A stretch of 64,000 bases of DNA, from contig CM075102.1 in NCBI GenBank assembly GCA_037576195.1, positions 37,754,745-37,818,744 of the forward strand, written 5' to 3'. The stretch is from Phytoseiulus persimilis (taxonomy: Eukaryota; Arthropoda; Arachnida; Mesostigmata; Phytoseiidae). The notes beneath the pieces are model-generated. The model ran no database searches, was not told the DNA's origin, and was given only the letters and a program-made list of their open reading frames with translations. Position 1 is the first letter of the stretch. Each line of letters starts with the position of its first letter. The translations under genes were made by a program, and so were the position numbers. This document shows, one piece after another, positions 26,701 through 40,934 of the stretch.

Positions 26701-29016
26701 GGGAAGAATCCAGTTGCCCGTGCCCGAGCCGACGCGTTCACTCCTGAATACGATTCCACCCGCTCATCCAGCGACTCGCCAATTGGAAGGTCCCCGTTTC
26801 GATTCTCAAGAGAACTACGACGGATTGCATTTCCACGAAACTTTTGCCGCCTCCGAGCTCGGGCACCCTCTTGGTCATAACCTTCGAATCCTTTCGCAAT
26901 TTCTCTTCCCCCGCGTCGCCCTCCTCACACCCGACCTCCTACCGCCACTAATTTTTTCTCCGCTCTGTTTCCTGCGATTGCTGCTCATTAGTGGAAATCA
27001 GCGATTTGTACGCTCCTATGTTCTCCTCGCGGAGCAGTCGAGGCGTGCTGGGTCACCGAGCGCGGCGGCCAGATGGGAAGACCGGGCCGCGCCATACGAT
27101 GGATTGCTGCCTTTCGAAATGAGCGCGCTTGCTGCCACCTCATGAAGTTGGACGCAGCCATCCCTCTTCGGCCTAAGGCGACAATTAACGCTTGCTCCCG
27201 GCGATCAGTCACGTTATTCTCGCAAAGGTGGTCGCTCGCTCGTCCAGCTTCGCTCTGCACGAAGCATGTGGCCTGAACCCCGCGCGCCCTTCTGAGAGGC
27301 GGCTCTCGTTTCGTTCGTTCGAGCCTGATGTTCAAACTCCGGGGCGAGCTTGCCAATACCGGGTGGCGCGTCGTCGCGCAGCTCATCAACGCCGCGCCGC
27401 GTCGTCGTCGTCGAGAGTATCGTCCGAATAGTCGTCGCAGTTGGCGGACGGACTCGCAGTTAATATCTCCGCCGAGTTCTTCCCGGGGCTGTCTCTGAGT
27501 GAGTTGGGCTCCAGACGTAGTCGACCCTCGGGAGACACTTGGCACCTCGGTGTTCATATTGTGCGCCGGTCGGTGATCTGTCTCCTCGCATCAGCCTGTA
27601 TCGCCGCGAACTGTTCTCTGCCCGTTCGGTGAATAATCCGTCTGAACACATGTTCTCCAACTAGTTATCTCGCGCGCCCCAGGGATGAATCGAAGCGGAT
27701 TGTTTTTCCATAGGAATACTTGGAGAGCAGCACCCTCAGACAGCGCTGGAGGGTCCTCGTATTCGAGGGTCTGACTTACGGGACGTATCATCGTGCTTCG
27801 AGAGCGACCGCGGCCCTTTCCATGGTCGTGTCGTCGAGCTTCCAATTTGTGTCCCGTCGCCTCGTCTCGATTCGAGGAGAGCCATAAAGACGATCGAGGA
27901 GAGCAACAACTCAACGAGGAGTCGTACATAGCGGGAATGGTTTCACCGTCGCTCGCCGAGAGCGTTTCCATGCATGATTTCCCCCGCACGACTCGATCGC
28001 GAGCCATTCCAATCCCTAAAAAGTCGCGGAAGCATCAAAAACTCGATGAAGGATTCACGAGCGTACATGCACTGGTGCACGAGCCGTCTACGGTTAGCTC
28101 GCTCGCTACTCCTGCGCCAGCACGCGAGAGGGGAAGCGTCTGCCGGGAGCAGTTCGTAATCTGCGCAAAGTGGGGTCGTGTATGCGGTTGGGCATTGTCC
28201 GTATTCATGGAATTTTCGCAGTCGCGCGGCGGGTCTTGCCTCCCGACGACTGTGTGAGCAGAACGAAGAGCACGCGGCATGAGTATCACCGGTCCGTCGG
28301 TGCGACCGTCTGTCTTCCGGCGCGTGCGGAGTGATGCTGGACGCCGGATACCGTCCGTTTTGGCTGGCAGACACCTCGGTCTGAGTCCCTGGGAGCTGAG
28401 GATCCGCCGGAAGGAGCGGAGAGGTGAAGAGATGCGAGGAGCGCACCGACAGGGAACTGAGGCATTGTCTGTTCCTTTCGGCTGGTCCATAATTCAGCCT
28501 TGTTAACTCCTGGCAGGGATAATTCGGCTTCATTTTGCGGAAACGACTCCGCCACCGAGCCGTCGTCGTAGAAATATTACCGTGCTGAAGGGAAAACGGA
28601 GCCACCTTCCCGCGGCGGGAGCAGCCATCCCCGGTGATTCCGGGAAGACGAGCAAGCGAGCGTGCAGCCGGCCAGTATTCTGGCCTCTGCTCGAACTGTC
28701 TTCCAAGGCTCTCCGAGAGGTTTGGTTGCTAGATTTTCCGAAAAAGAAAAACTTGCGGCACCCTCGGTAATCTTGCCGCTGATCGATTCTTAACGTGACA
28801 GAGCATTGTTTCCCCTCCCACCGTTTCGCCCCAGAACACGTTCCGGAATTCAACAAGGGTATGGAGGGTTTTCCGAGGCATCAAAGGTTACGACCTGAAT
28901 TATTCAACAGAACTCTAGTAGGGAAATAGCAATCAGATGAAAGCGCTGAAACAGCGGCAACATGGCGGATAACTGAGGAGAGCGGCCCATCCAAGTGATG
29001 CAGGAACCTGAGGGAT
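14702..29016. other. No gene recognised
   Basis: Long open frames at 21808-22368 (plus), 25336-25899 (minus), 27793-28257 (plus) and 27943-28605 (minus) carry no recognisable domain and overlap equally open frames on the other strand. The only repeat noted is a GTC run at 27401-27413. Minus-strand pieces at 16441-16933 and 17234-17500 read smoothly but switch frame. Confidence 0.5.
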
Positions 29017-29755
29017 CTAACGTGACGTAGTCGCAATGATCTCACTGATTCCGCTGAAAAACAATGCAAGCGAGAAACTTCGCATCTTGAAACACATCTT
29101 GCACGTGTGGCGGCCGCCCTCGATCGCAGAATCATTTTCGGAGCAAGGGAGCTGCCTCGATCGTTCTTCCGTGAGCTGTTGCTCGGCCAACACCATGGTA
29201 TGAATGCGAACTCTTTGTAGCCTGATATCCACACTCCTGGGGAGCCCCACTACATGAGCTCGGTCAATGATCAGTTGCTCGGAGTTCAACTCTGGACCGA
29301 GGGATACTTTCCTCGTTCCTCCTTGGAGCGTTCTCTTTTGTGGAATCGTCCCACTTGAAGCGTGGATTCGGTAGAGTCCTAGTCCATTCAACAATGCTCG
29401 AGCAGAATCGAGAAGAAAAACCTCATTTCTAAGTGACGCTCCTCGCTGTTCGCCTTCAATGGCCTCTTGTTCTCTTGCCTAGAGCCTTTCGGTACTTTTC
29501 GAGGCTAGCTTCGATGAGAGACTCCACTCCGTTCCGATCCCACTTAGACCCGAAAACGAATTTGAGGGTTTGCCGGAGAGCGCACGACTCAACCGGCGCT
29601 CTCAAGCACCGAAACAACTCGCGATACGATACACTTTCGGGATTTAGAAGTTCGCTGTCTTCTGGAGTCTCCGGGATCCAGAGTGTCTCCGGCTGACTGG
29701 GAGAAGCAACGAGTGCGATGTGCGCGGCACCGTCCCGTCGACAAAGGTTGCGCAT
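29017..29755 (-). other. Two abutting open segments in different frames, possible relic gene
   Basis: Reading 5' to 3' on the minus strand, the first segment (29755-29456) contains PETLWIPETPEDSELLNPES and a charged helical end (SLIEASLEKYRKAL). The next reading frame takes over near 29475 with AREQEAIEGEQRGASLRNE and runs to a stop at 29017, passing a C-K-M-C pair. The helical character continues across the switch. One indel in an old coding sequence would explain this, as would chance. No domain is recognised, and no splice sites suit an intron at the switch. Confidence 0.2.
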
Positions 29756-31281
29756 CGATTGTCTTGCAGGTTCCTGGGAAAAGGATCACCGAACTCTCTA
29801 CCTCATTTGAAGCTGTGACCGCTGCCCCAGCAATCATTCGGGCGGCAGGCTCTGAAACGAGCAGCCCACGGAAACCAGCCAGGGTTCCAACTCATGCGTT
29901 CTGAAAGCAGCCATGTCAGATCCTTCGCCCTATTCGTGCCCACGCCTTGCCTGACTTGTTCAAGGTCCCCTTCCCAGCTGCCATAAATTTCCCATTCCAT
30001 CCTGCGCGGAACATAAAAAGGTCATTTGCCATTCGTAGCTGGGCAACACGGTGACTGGCCATACGTGACAAATCTGTCTCAACCGAGCAAAGGACAGCGT
30101 CTCTTTCCAGGTTCGGCTCCTTGTCGATAGCGCAAGGCTCCTCCCGTTAGGGCTCGCTTACTCGACTGTCCAAGACGCTAAGAGCTGTAGGAAGTATCTC
30201 TGGGCCTTTTCGTGTGCCATTTCTTAAAATTTATCACCCATTTCGTTCGATAGCCGGGAGTGCGACTCTATTTTCGCTATTTCTTCGGGGAGCTCGTTTC
30301 CGAGTCCCAATTTTCGACGAGGCGTTCCTTGAACATTTGCCGGACACGAGCGTTCTCCGACTCATGACGGCTTCTCCGTGAAGTTTCCCAGTGGTTTTTG
30401 GAGTCGCCAATCCGAGCTAGCCGCTGCAGATCCCCTCCCAGGAGCCAGAGCTCGGGGCTTCCGACGAGCGCTGTGGGATACTCGTGCATCGTTCGGTTCT
30501 GACGAAATTTCGTGGAACAACTTCTCCAACCCTTTCTCTGACTGGCTCGGCGGGACTCATAGATTCTCCACCCGAATCGGAGTCCAAAAGCTCACTGTAG
30601 GCGCCGCGCTCGTCCTTCGCGGGAATTCAGTTCCATGAGGATGAAGTTCACTAGAACAAAACTTTGAGTCAGAGACTCTGAAGGTCACTCGTCGACGCTG
30701 AAAAACACCGGATGGCCAGGCACCCATAACTCGGTTAGCGGCAGTGACCGTGAGTGGGCTCGCAAGCACCCCTGAAACATTCTCGAGCAGTCATTAATTA
30801 CGAAGACTATCCGGACAGGACGTTGCGGTACCTACGTACGCAGTAACAGCATCCGAGTCGGCTGCGGCGGCGGCGGTGGTGATGGTGTAGCAGACTTTCG
30901 TGGGCGGGGTATGGGGCAAGCTGCGGCAGAGTTCCTCAAGCAAGAGCCGCTACTCGTCCTCCACCTTTCTCGTCTTGCCCCTCCTCTCCTACTTTGAGGG
31001 AGATGGATTAAGTCGCGAAAGGCTGCTGCCTGATATGGAAAGTATTATAGGCGCTAGGAAAATGGGGAAGCTCTGTAAAGGGCTGCGGGTCGTCTCGGTT
31101 TCCTGGGGCTTCCCGCACGCCCACCATGAGACGGCGGTCTTCTCCCACAGAGTCGGCCTCGGCTATCTCCCGCTCAGACATAGCTTAGCCATGGTAAGGG
31201 ATGCAAGAAAAGTTCCAAGAATCAGCCGAGCGATCAGAACCTGATGACATGTATAGGCCCTGGAATCCTGGAGATGGAGAA

Positions 31282-31366
31282 CCTATCAGATAACCAACCG
31301 TTCCTCTGGATAACGAACTTGTCAGATATTGAAATCGGCGGATGACGAGCCTATCAGATAACTAAC
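31282..31366. repeat. Short direct repeat pair
   Basis: CCTATCAGATAAC followed by CAAC or TAAC occurs at 31282-31298 and 31350-31366. A degenerate copy (CTTGTCAGATATT) lies between them. This may be a degraded tandem repeat with a unit of about 34 or 68 bases. Confidence 0.5.
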
Positions 31367-34300
31367 AGCGATCGAAGTTCTCAGAGAGCCGCCTTGATTT
31401 CTCCTCAACTCCTCAGTGAATCCTAGGTTCGTTTTCCTCGTTTTCCCTTGCATTTCCTCCCGAACTCCTCAATTTGTTGTAAATTACTAAAAAATCTGCG
31501 AATCTTGCGAATATTGAGCTGCCGGGTCAATTGTATCGTCATCTACAGACATTGGGAAATCCGTCGGAAATTTTGGGATTTCACGGAGCCTGAAACAAGC
31601 CGGCATCAAGGCCATCGGAGACAGAGAATAGACGTACGCGTTGCTCCTCATCAACAGCCAGCGGATCTTCTGAGCTAGTGTTCTAGATAGTTCTAGACTC
31701 TTCCGGAATATCGGTTTCGCACAGCCCAGAAGCGAGTCCACGCCCGAAAGCCAGTATTGTGACGCTCAGAAATCTTGACTCTCAACTTGCACAATCGATC
31801 CCGTGCGCGCCGCATAATACTGTTTCTGCTCATGAATTCAATTCCCGCACTGAGCGGCGATCCTCAACGGCTTCGCCAGCATCCAGTTGGTCACTGAGCT
31901 CCTCGGTTAGCGGGCTGTAAATCTTTTTCCAATTCCGGCTGGCCATCCTGTTGCTGCGGATTTCCTACTGGGTTCTATAGCGGCGACGCCTACGACGCTG
32001 TAACTACACGGCCATAACTAACCAAGGCCATATGATTGCCTAATAAATTCCTCGAATATCGAGTGAGTCGGAGTCGACCAACGTCCCTGGTTTCGATCAT
32101 CGTAGAAATCGACGCTCTTCTCTGTTGGCGTCGAAGCAGAGCGGAGTTCATCCTTAAGTCGAGGCAAGCCGAAAACTCTGAAATCCTCTGAAGGTCCCTC
32201 GCTCTGATTGAGCAAATATTCTCTTTCTGGTGGAGCACCATTGCTCAACGGAGCGCGATCTGGGATCCGTCTACTTGCTAACAGGATCGGAATCTGGAAG
32301 ATGCCCCTCGTTGTGGGCTCTCTTCTCTCAATACAGGGACAGAAGTGGAGCGTAATGTGGACTTTCAGCAGCCGTGTTGTCAACCTCTGTTGGAGCTTTG
32401 TCTCTGTGGACACAAGATACATACGATAAACGTGCGACCATACAACAGCATAATGTATGTCCTGATCTCGTGTCTGTTGTCTGCAGCCAACCGCTGGCGG
32501 GCTCCGCATGAGCACGCTGTTGCGTGCCGCACCTCGAAAGAGACGGTCCGAGGGAATCGTGCCGTGTGCAGGATACCGATTCAGAGCCACCTGGAAACGG
32601 ATACCGTCGTCCGCATTGTTTCATCTGCCAGACATCGCTCGCGGCGAAATCTGGTCCGCGTTTATCGATGATCGCAGTGTACATGCGTTGATGAAGAAAT
32701 TAAAACTCTTAGTTCGTTATGCAGAGAGGTCATATGCAGCACTCTTATTTTTCCGGTGGGTAGACGAACATGAAATTGTTCCCAGTTCTCGGAACGATCG
32801 CAATTGTCCTCCACACCTCCGATAGCTTTCTAACGCACAGCGAAGTCGTGAAGATCTGTCATTTCCCGCGTACCTTGGAGCGGAAGGCCCGGGCAGTTTC
32901 TAGGTACCGGGCGTATGTATGTTCTTCACTGAGTTTTCGTTCGGAACATAACACAGAGCATCCGCTTCGGGCGCATTCGTTTGTGGGTGTTCGCGCACTC
33001 CCACGGGCCCGCAGAATGACTAACCAGTAGACTTGACATGTAGCGACCACTTCAGGGAGGAACTTTGTGGGCTCATCGCCAGCGGAACTTCTTCGTTCCC
33101 GACATTACAAGATCAGCTTCAGGAGCTTTCATGCCTTTTGTTTGTCAGGAGAGCCCGAGTCGAATCTGGTTTTCCTACGTGCATACGTGGACGGAAACTA
33201 CCTGAGAATGTCCTGATTTTTCGGCGTACACGTCATTTTTTTTAGCTTCCAGTCGTGAATTCAGCCCTCTGGTTTCAAGTCTTCTATCCGAGCTGCGAAG
33301 ATTCGATTCTGAAAAGCCTCCCGAAGGATCACTTGCACTCCTGAACTACGGGGCCGCAGGGCCCACGGATGTTTCTCCGATCTTCGAGTAGGTGCCATGG
33401 AGAACTGGTTACAGTATCAGAGTTGCACCGAAGTGTGGGGGAGAGAACGGGAGGAAAGAGGGGTTTCTGTTGGTCGCCCGATTGCCCCTGACGCACTCGC
33501 TGGGAAATTCGCTGCGAATAATCTGAGCAGCTTCGTGGAGCGTGCTTAGACGGGCGTGTCTATCGGACGTACCACGCGTGGGCAACGGACACTCTTCGCA
33601 GCACGCTCGCGGGGGGCTTGCGCCATGTTGCGTCCGAATAGGCCGTCAACTCTAGCAACCTTCCGACATGGCTGTGAGAGAGCGCCTTTTCTCCGCTCGG
33701 TTTTCCTTAAAAGATGTCAACGATCTCAGCAATACGGCTGACAGCGTGCCATCGATGGCCTTGGGGAGACGATTTCCATTCCGGAATCTATCGCTTCCCA
33801 GCCGCTCGAACCCCGGATCGCTGAACATCGCATCAGGGTGGACCTCCAAAGCCAAGAATGGAGCAGATCGGACTATTAGCTGGCGAGAGCGAACTATCAA
33901 TGGATGCGCCGAAATTCGCTAATTGTGGCTCTCGGAGCAATATTGCCGGATGTGAGTCGAGAGCCCGATGCTCGGATCCGAATCCCGTGATGGATTTCCT
34001 CGGTGCGAGTGTTTCGATTCGAGCAGTTAACACAGAACATGCTTCGATATCGGCGCTCCCTCCAGGGGCTTGATCGAGTGGGTTAAATTTGGTGGAACGA
34101 GCAACGTGGACAATCCAGAGCAATGATCGAGGTCAGAGGAAGGATCCAGACGTCGACGTCCTGCGCGTCGAGTAAACCCAAACGTTCCCCGTAGCGCCCA
34201 CTCCGGACACTGGAACATCCCTCTGAAGTCAATGAGGCATCGTTGTGCGCTGCAGGAAGGAAAAAAACGGGGTAATTTAGCTAAGAGGGACTTTGAGTAG

Positions 34301-35023
34301 CGGCGATAAGACTTGCTAAAAAGTCGTTGAGGGAGTATGCCTCCAGCTATCGTGATACGAGATTTTCTGCCAGGCTATCGGATTCTTGTGACCACAGAGA
34401 TGCTCTGTTTCATGGACGCAGTTCTCGGAGCGACAGTTGGTGGCGGGGAAGAAAAATCGTTTACTGCAAACTTTCCGACGGAGTGGTGTCAGCAGAGGAG
34501 TGCGACGCGAGGCCGCTCCTCCCGTCAACCTTGTCCCGGGAAGGAAGTGCTTCCCTCAGTTATTCTGCTCCGATTACGGGCATTAATCCCGCATGTTCCG
34601 TAGCGGGTTGTTCGATACGTTCATGCTCGTTCCCATCTGCCTTCCTCAGATACTGATTTTCTTTCCAAAACAGAAAGAACGGTGGTGGTTTCTCTGGGTT
34701 CTCATCAGCCGGTGATCCTACCGTGTCGGTCACTGGTGCACTCGAAAGAGTATTAGCCGGACCTCTCCACCGAGCTCTTAGGCAAAAATATACCCGATGT
34801 GATCATTGGCCTCATGGTTCGGGGCAACCGGCCAGAGCGAGTGCCCTCCCCTCGAGGACCACGACGACTGGAACGTGCTGCCCGTCGGCGGGTCGCTCGT
34901 CCCTCGTCCACCCTTTGAGTGAGTTCGTCTCTGACACGGTCCCATTATGAGATATGGACATGAGGAATTCCGTCTCTGAAGGGTGTCATCCCTTTGTATA
35001 TCCCTAGCGATCGTCGGGGGAGA

Positions 35024-35038
35024 GGGGGGGGGGGGGGG
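35024..35038 (+). repeat. 15-base G homopolymer
   Basis: An uninterrupted G run lies in a G-rich stretch (35015-35038) with no gene assigned around it. Confidence 0.9.
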
Positions 35039-38000
35039 CGCCGCAGCTGGATCGCGGAGAAGCCGTTTTCGGGATGAATCGTCGCCCTTCATCGCGGCGT
35101 TGGAGGATCGTGTTCACGAGTCAGGGACCGAAAGTTTGGCGGAACTCTACCAGCGTTCGGAGCGCCGCTACCTTTCAAAGAACAATTGATGCAGCTGATC
35201 AACGACGGAGCAGCTTGACAAGTTCGAGAGCACCACTTCATTTAACGACTCAGGAAACCTCCTGGAGCGGGAAAGGCTCCGCGGGGAAAATGATTGAGCG
35301 CAGAGGAATCCCTGCGTAAACAGCTCCACGCTCCTCGATCCCGACTCTGCCGCGCGGATACTCTTTTTTTCTGATATCGACTCTTCCCACCGCACCCGGG
35401 AGAAACGAAGATGGGAAAACCAAAAGTTCAACAGTTGCCTCAAGCTGCCCTCTGGGGTGTGACAGGTCATCGGTGACACACCTCCCGAAGAGACTGAGCA
35501 GAACCACTCCGCTGACCCCTTTTCGGTGTTATTAGCGAGAGGATCAAAGTTCTCGAACGCTCGAACCAAGTTTACTCAACGGCTTTCTCGGGGGTCGTTC
35601 GTCCGTGCTGAGTCCGGATTCTCCAGGAAGGAGTCGAGCGCTGTTCGATCCTCCCGGAAGAGCATGATGTGCCAGGAGTGTAAAACAACGACCGAGCTCG
35701 AAGGAATGCCCCGTACCAACTTTATCCGAAAGCTTCGGCAAACGAATTCAAGCGAGTGGTGCGTCTGTGTGATTCTTCGACGAAAAAATCGAGTGAGCGA
35801 CGATAAGCGATGAAGTCGTTGTTGAGTCGATACCGAAAACTATTCCCCGATCGTCCTCCAGCGCCGCAGCCGACTTCCGCCCGCGAAGCTCTTTTCCTCT
35901 CCAGCTCCGCGTTTACAGATCTGATTCCGCAAGCAACGGTCCGCTTGGCGGCGGTCGCAGCCCCGGGAGGCACGGGGAAACCCCGGGGCTCGAACTCCGA
36001 GGCGAGGAAGGAGAACGGGGCACAATATTCTCAAGAGCGGAAAATCTAATTTCTTCCTCGAGTCGTCTGGATCGCTGCTTGGATGTGGGGGAGTCCCGCC
36101 AGCAGCGCCCTACTGGTTCCGCGTCATTGTTAATCATCGTCAGAGATAACCAGCTGAGTTCGAGACGGCAGGAAGTTCCCATGTCAACGTTTCGTTGGGA
36201 ACACGAATCCGACGTTCCCGTTGTTTTTTGCTTCACCTCGCGCTCACACGAGAACGCATCGAAGTTGCCGACTGAGTTCTTCGGGGTTTTCCCACTCGTC
36301 AATCATCCAGTCCTCGTATCGTTGGCCCCGGGGAACGAACTGGCTCTCATGGGTTCCCGTCCTCGTTCCGAGCTATTCTTTCGGGTCGAGGGAAAGCGTC
36401 CGCGATCCTTGATAGAATCCGAAACTCCAGCTGGCGCGCGCGCCCCGACGCGTTGTAAGCAATTCGAGTGACCCTGATATCCCTAGGGGCCCCCGAATGA
36501 TTAGAGCTCCGGAGATATCCCACCACAAGTGATCAGGAACGGCCAAATTAAACCCGCGCCCATCCCGGTGAGCTCTCAGGGGTCCTCTGTATGAACTCTC
36601 GGTGCGCGCTGGGAAGGTGGAGAACGGCATCGGGGAGCGCGGCGTCGACCTGCTCTCGGCTGGCGAGTCGGGCCGGAACTCGGATGCACCTTCGAGCCTC
36701 CCGAACGGATGATGCATCAGCCGAGCGACTGGGTGATGACCTTGAAGCGGTACGACCCATCGGATCGTTGAGAAACTCGAAACCCGATAAGCCGGGAGGC
36801 CACTCGCCTTACCATCACCGGACCGCTCGAACACCCTCATCCAAGCACGTCATCACTGCGCGGCCCAGCCCGCATCAGTGCTGGGAGACGACGCAGGAGA
36901 ATTGAGTTCCCCCCGCCCCCCGGTGACGAGGAGCTCTTTGGACATTTCACAAAATACATCCGCCCGCTCAACGCAATCCATCCGCCGAGAAACGCGTCGC
37001 TCAACGGAAAACTGGTTTGGAACCGGATCTCTGGTCGGTACAGGCGAACTTCTGCAGCGGGGTCAGTGTGAGCACAGTACGGGGAGACCCACAAGAACGA
37101 TTTCATTACGGAAACGAGAGCCTAACAAGGAACACTCCGCACGACCGATGCGACGTCGACGTGCGGACGCGCTCGACTTACGTTACGTCGAAGACACCGA
37201 CGCGACGAATCCGGCTTCTTCCCGTCCCTCCCCAGGCCTGGTTTCGTCGCTGCGATATCGGCCCCCTCGTGGGTCCCTGGTCCTTGTTTGCTCCGCCGCT
37301 CCTGAGTGGCGCCGTTTTACCCTCACTCCCTCTTTTTTGTTCGCCCTCGAGTCTCAGCTGTCTCGCTCTGCGGGGTTTTCAGCTGCCGAACTCATCTTCA
37401 TGAGCTGCTCAGCCGCTTGGAAAATGAGCGCAGCGGACTTGATATACCACGACAAAGAAAAAAACAGCGAACAGAAAGCAACGGGAGAACTGCGAGCACA
37501 CAGAGTAATCCCCAGGAGGAGGTGAAATCTGTTATTTGGGCGGGAGACGAGCAGGAGGGCGAGGTGTCGGCTTGAAAACGCCGCGTTTGCAGCGAGGATG
37601 TCAGCTCTCTAGCTCACCGGTGAGGGAAGCTCAAATGAGAAAGGAGAAGACAGCGAGGAGCCCCAAATCCATATCTCGTGGAGTTTCCCCTCTTGTATTG
37701 CGTGGACCAGGCGAATAATTCTGATCGATCTGTGTATCACTTCTGGATGAACTGTCGAGGGCTACACTCGGGTTCAAGCGCTACGAAATTTCGCGGAAAG
37801 CTCGCTCTTCCCAGCTCGGAGCGCCCCCGCCCACTTCATTGTGGATGTTCGCTCCCCTCGAGAAGTCGTCGAACGCCCATGTCCGAGTTCTGAGCGCAGG
37901 CCGCTGGAAACGGAGGATGAGATTCTATTTAAAGCTCATCTGCTGCGAACTTCTGCTGACGTCAAAGTTTGTCGCGCAGAACTACTCCTTCTGGGCAGAG

Positions 38001-40934
38001 CCGTCTTGTGTGCGCTATATCGCAATGAGTGTCCGCTCATGATGTTTACGACGCCGAAGTCAATGCCTGCGTGGTCAGACATCTGCATACAGACTGGCGT
38101 TGCCTCCTACGCGCACGCTAAGGAGAACGTATCAAGAAGCTGTCAATGTTCAACATCGCAGCCTGTGGTTGCGACTCATCCTCGATCCTGCCAGAACGCG
38201 CCGTGATGATGTCGTCAAATTCATGGCCTGCGACTCGGTGGAACGCAAACTGAACCTCGGAGCCGAAAGCCCAGACTCCTCGGGAATGAACAGTGGGAAT
38301 GGAGGAGGGACCAGAATGGGAAACTAATAAAGCGGACTCGAAGAAAGGAGGTCATAAAAACGACGATCCACGTGGAGAAAAATGCGAGCTGCAAATCCAC
38401 TTGCTGCCAACGTCGCTCGCTTGAAATCATGATTGATCGATAATCGAGGCAACACCGACAACCCGTATCGTGGATTCCCAGCATCGAAATCTCAGCGATT
38501 TTTCTACTCGGAGAGTTGGAGCGCGAAGTATCATGCAACTCGCTATCGACAAGCCTGCGTTTGCCGCTCGTGTGGTCCATTAGCCCTGGGCCGAAAAGCT
38601 CAACCTCAACTCGAGCAACGACGCGGGTCACTAGCATGCGGGTCGGGGACAGCGAGACCTTGAAAAAACGCAATTGGGAAAATCTCGGTTTTTTATTGTC
38701 ATCATTGCGGGTTGTTGTTTTTTTCTGTTGTTGTTCTTGGAAACTCGACTCGACGGTATCGCGGTTCAGAGCGGAGTTTTTCGAGTTTTTGACGAGTCGA
38801 GTCCGTCGGACGCTATCGGCGCGACATTCAAGCTCGGCATTCGAAAGAGATACACTTTATGATAACTGGGATGTCGACGACAGCAGACGCTCCCTCGCGC
38901 TCTCCGCTAGTCGTTCGCTTTGAGATTTTTCAAAACTTCTGTCTCCAACGTCAGAGTATTATTTTTCAACTCTCGGACAACTCAAGAAAGGCATTCACAA
39001 CATTCTGTACACAACTTTTGGGATCTGCTGAATTCTACGCGGGAGCGAGCCGGACCAAGTGCCTCGTGGCACTAGAACCCTGATTCTCTCTCCGATCGTT
39101 CTCGCGTGTTTCTTCCTCTGCTCTCGCAGAATAATTCCAATTTGAGAGTCGCGTCCCTCCGGCGATCTGTCTCCTCGTTTGAAAGTTTTGCTCTACGTTT
39201 GACTCCAGGCGGGTGCTCCGGCCCCCTGCCAGCCGGAACTCCTCCAGACCTGATGGACTTCGTGGTGCTCTTTGTTTCTATACATTGTCATGATTGAGAA
39301 TAACGACTGCACATTCTAAAACATTCACAGGTCCAAAGCGTTCGATTCCTGGATTCAATCTACGCGATTGATCGTTGCACCTTCCCCGATCAAAAGTCGT
39401 AAGAGTATGTATTGCAGTGTACAAGGGAACATACCCGCGGAACCGACTCGTTCATCGGTGCGAGAACAATCCTCCGACGGGAACGAACGATCGATGGATT
39501 GCACGGGCGACTTGATGCATGATCATCCGGACTACTTCGCCATCTTCCGGATATTTACCCAACAGTGGGATAGAAACAGTAATATATAGTTTGCTCTCAT
39601 TTCACAGTTCAAGGATTTGATAGTCAAGACTCGTGTATAAGAAAATAGCTCATCCGAATAACTTCTGATCAACTTCCGTTTTGTCCCTCCCGTCCTTCCG
39701 AAGTTGGTCCCATTGTGAGTTGGCTCCGCAAAGTGCTCCGCAGACGACACACTTTATCGGAAGCCTTTAGCATGCTGCCAGAGGGGCGTCGGTACCGTGG
39801 TACCGTGATACCTACGTTGTAGAAAAATATGCGAGCCAATCACTATTGTTGGCCGCTCGGCTTGTAACTCGGTCGAAACTTTCAAACGGGAGAAGATTGC
39901 GGCTCGATGCGGGTCTCAAGCGGGAGCACTCGACCAATGCGTCTCCAGCGAGATCGTCGACACACCTGAGCGTTGTTCCTTGAGACGGCTCACTCACGCG
40001 TAGATTCCAGCGCAATTCTTTCATGAACATATAGAGGAAGGGTGGAGTACGTAAGCGGGTTCCTGCTTTTCTTGAGGAGGAATTCCGCAGGAGATCACTT
40101 CGTCGTAAATTTGAGGTCCTGGCGTCCCCTGCGGGGAGCTCGCAGGAAGCCTCGTCGTCCGCCTTCTCGAAGACCGGTCTAATCCTTCAACAGATCGAGT
40201 CCGGCTGATTCGCGTCCATCGTCGAGCCCAGCAGTACCGCCGTATGATTGGGGTTGGTGTTCATCTCGAGCATGCCGACATCGCTAGAAAGTAACAGATG
40301 TGAGTGTTTGGTTTTTGCGTCGATGTCGTGTTATTTTGTGCAGCGACCGTTCACTGACGGTCTACGTGGGACAGCCGCTGGTTGTTGTCGTACGCTACTT
40401 CGACCAGGGAAGCTGCCACCAGAGCCCACGAAAGCACTTAGCCCTCTTACGACGGGTTAATGCAGTCGCCGTCGCAGCAGTTCAACTATGCTCGCTGAGC
40501 TGCGCACGCTGCGACGCACACGGACGGAAAACGATTTCCCGAATCATCTCTCGGCTCCCGCGGATGGTCACAATTGATCTCAGGAGGAAAAAAGCCCGTT
40601 GCTCCACTCGAAGCCCCAGAAACCAATGTTTCAGCCGTTGGTGGTCGCCGCTGGTCGAATGGTGTGTTATGTTATGACCGAGCGAATTGAAGCCGCATCG
40701 GTTGGTGATGTTCTCTAAGGGGGTCAGGGTTGGGCTCGGAAGGCAGACTCACCTCATGCTTGATATCTGCATTTGGTTGACGTCGGGCATCGGCAAAAGT
40801 TGGGGCATGACCGTGATTCCCCCTAACTGCGAGGCGTCCGGCCATTGGAGGGAGCCGTGGGTGGGAAGCTTGGTAAGGCAGTCGTCCAGAGTCAGAGTGG
40901 TCGTCTCCCCGAGGACACCACCCCCCTCCAAATG

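Larger units (their letters stand above)
29756..40752. other. No gene recognised; possible 3' flank of the receptor gene
   Basis: The 215-codon plus-strand frame at 36878-37525 is Arg/Ser-rich and overlaps other open frames, so I do not call it a gene. The receptor's untranslated 3' end should lie in the right part, perhaps ending near the AATAAA at 38692-38697 on the minus strand. Confidence 0.45.

Noticed and set aside
32141-32155. A KDELR string in a 190-codon minus-strand frame, recalling motif F of picorna-like polymerases.
   Set aside because: A five-residue match is not rare enough in 64 kb read in six frames, and none of the other polymerase motifs (GDD, PSG) is found within the required distance.
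36878-37525. The 215-codon plus-strand open frame.
   Set aside because: It is Arg/Ser-rich with no domain, overlaps a 128-codon frame on the same strand and another on the minus strand, and fits chance for this composition.
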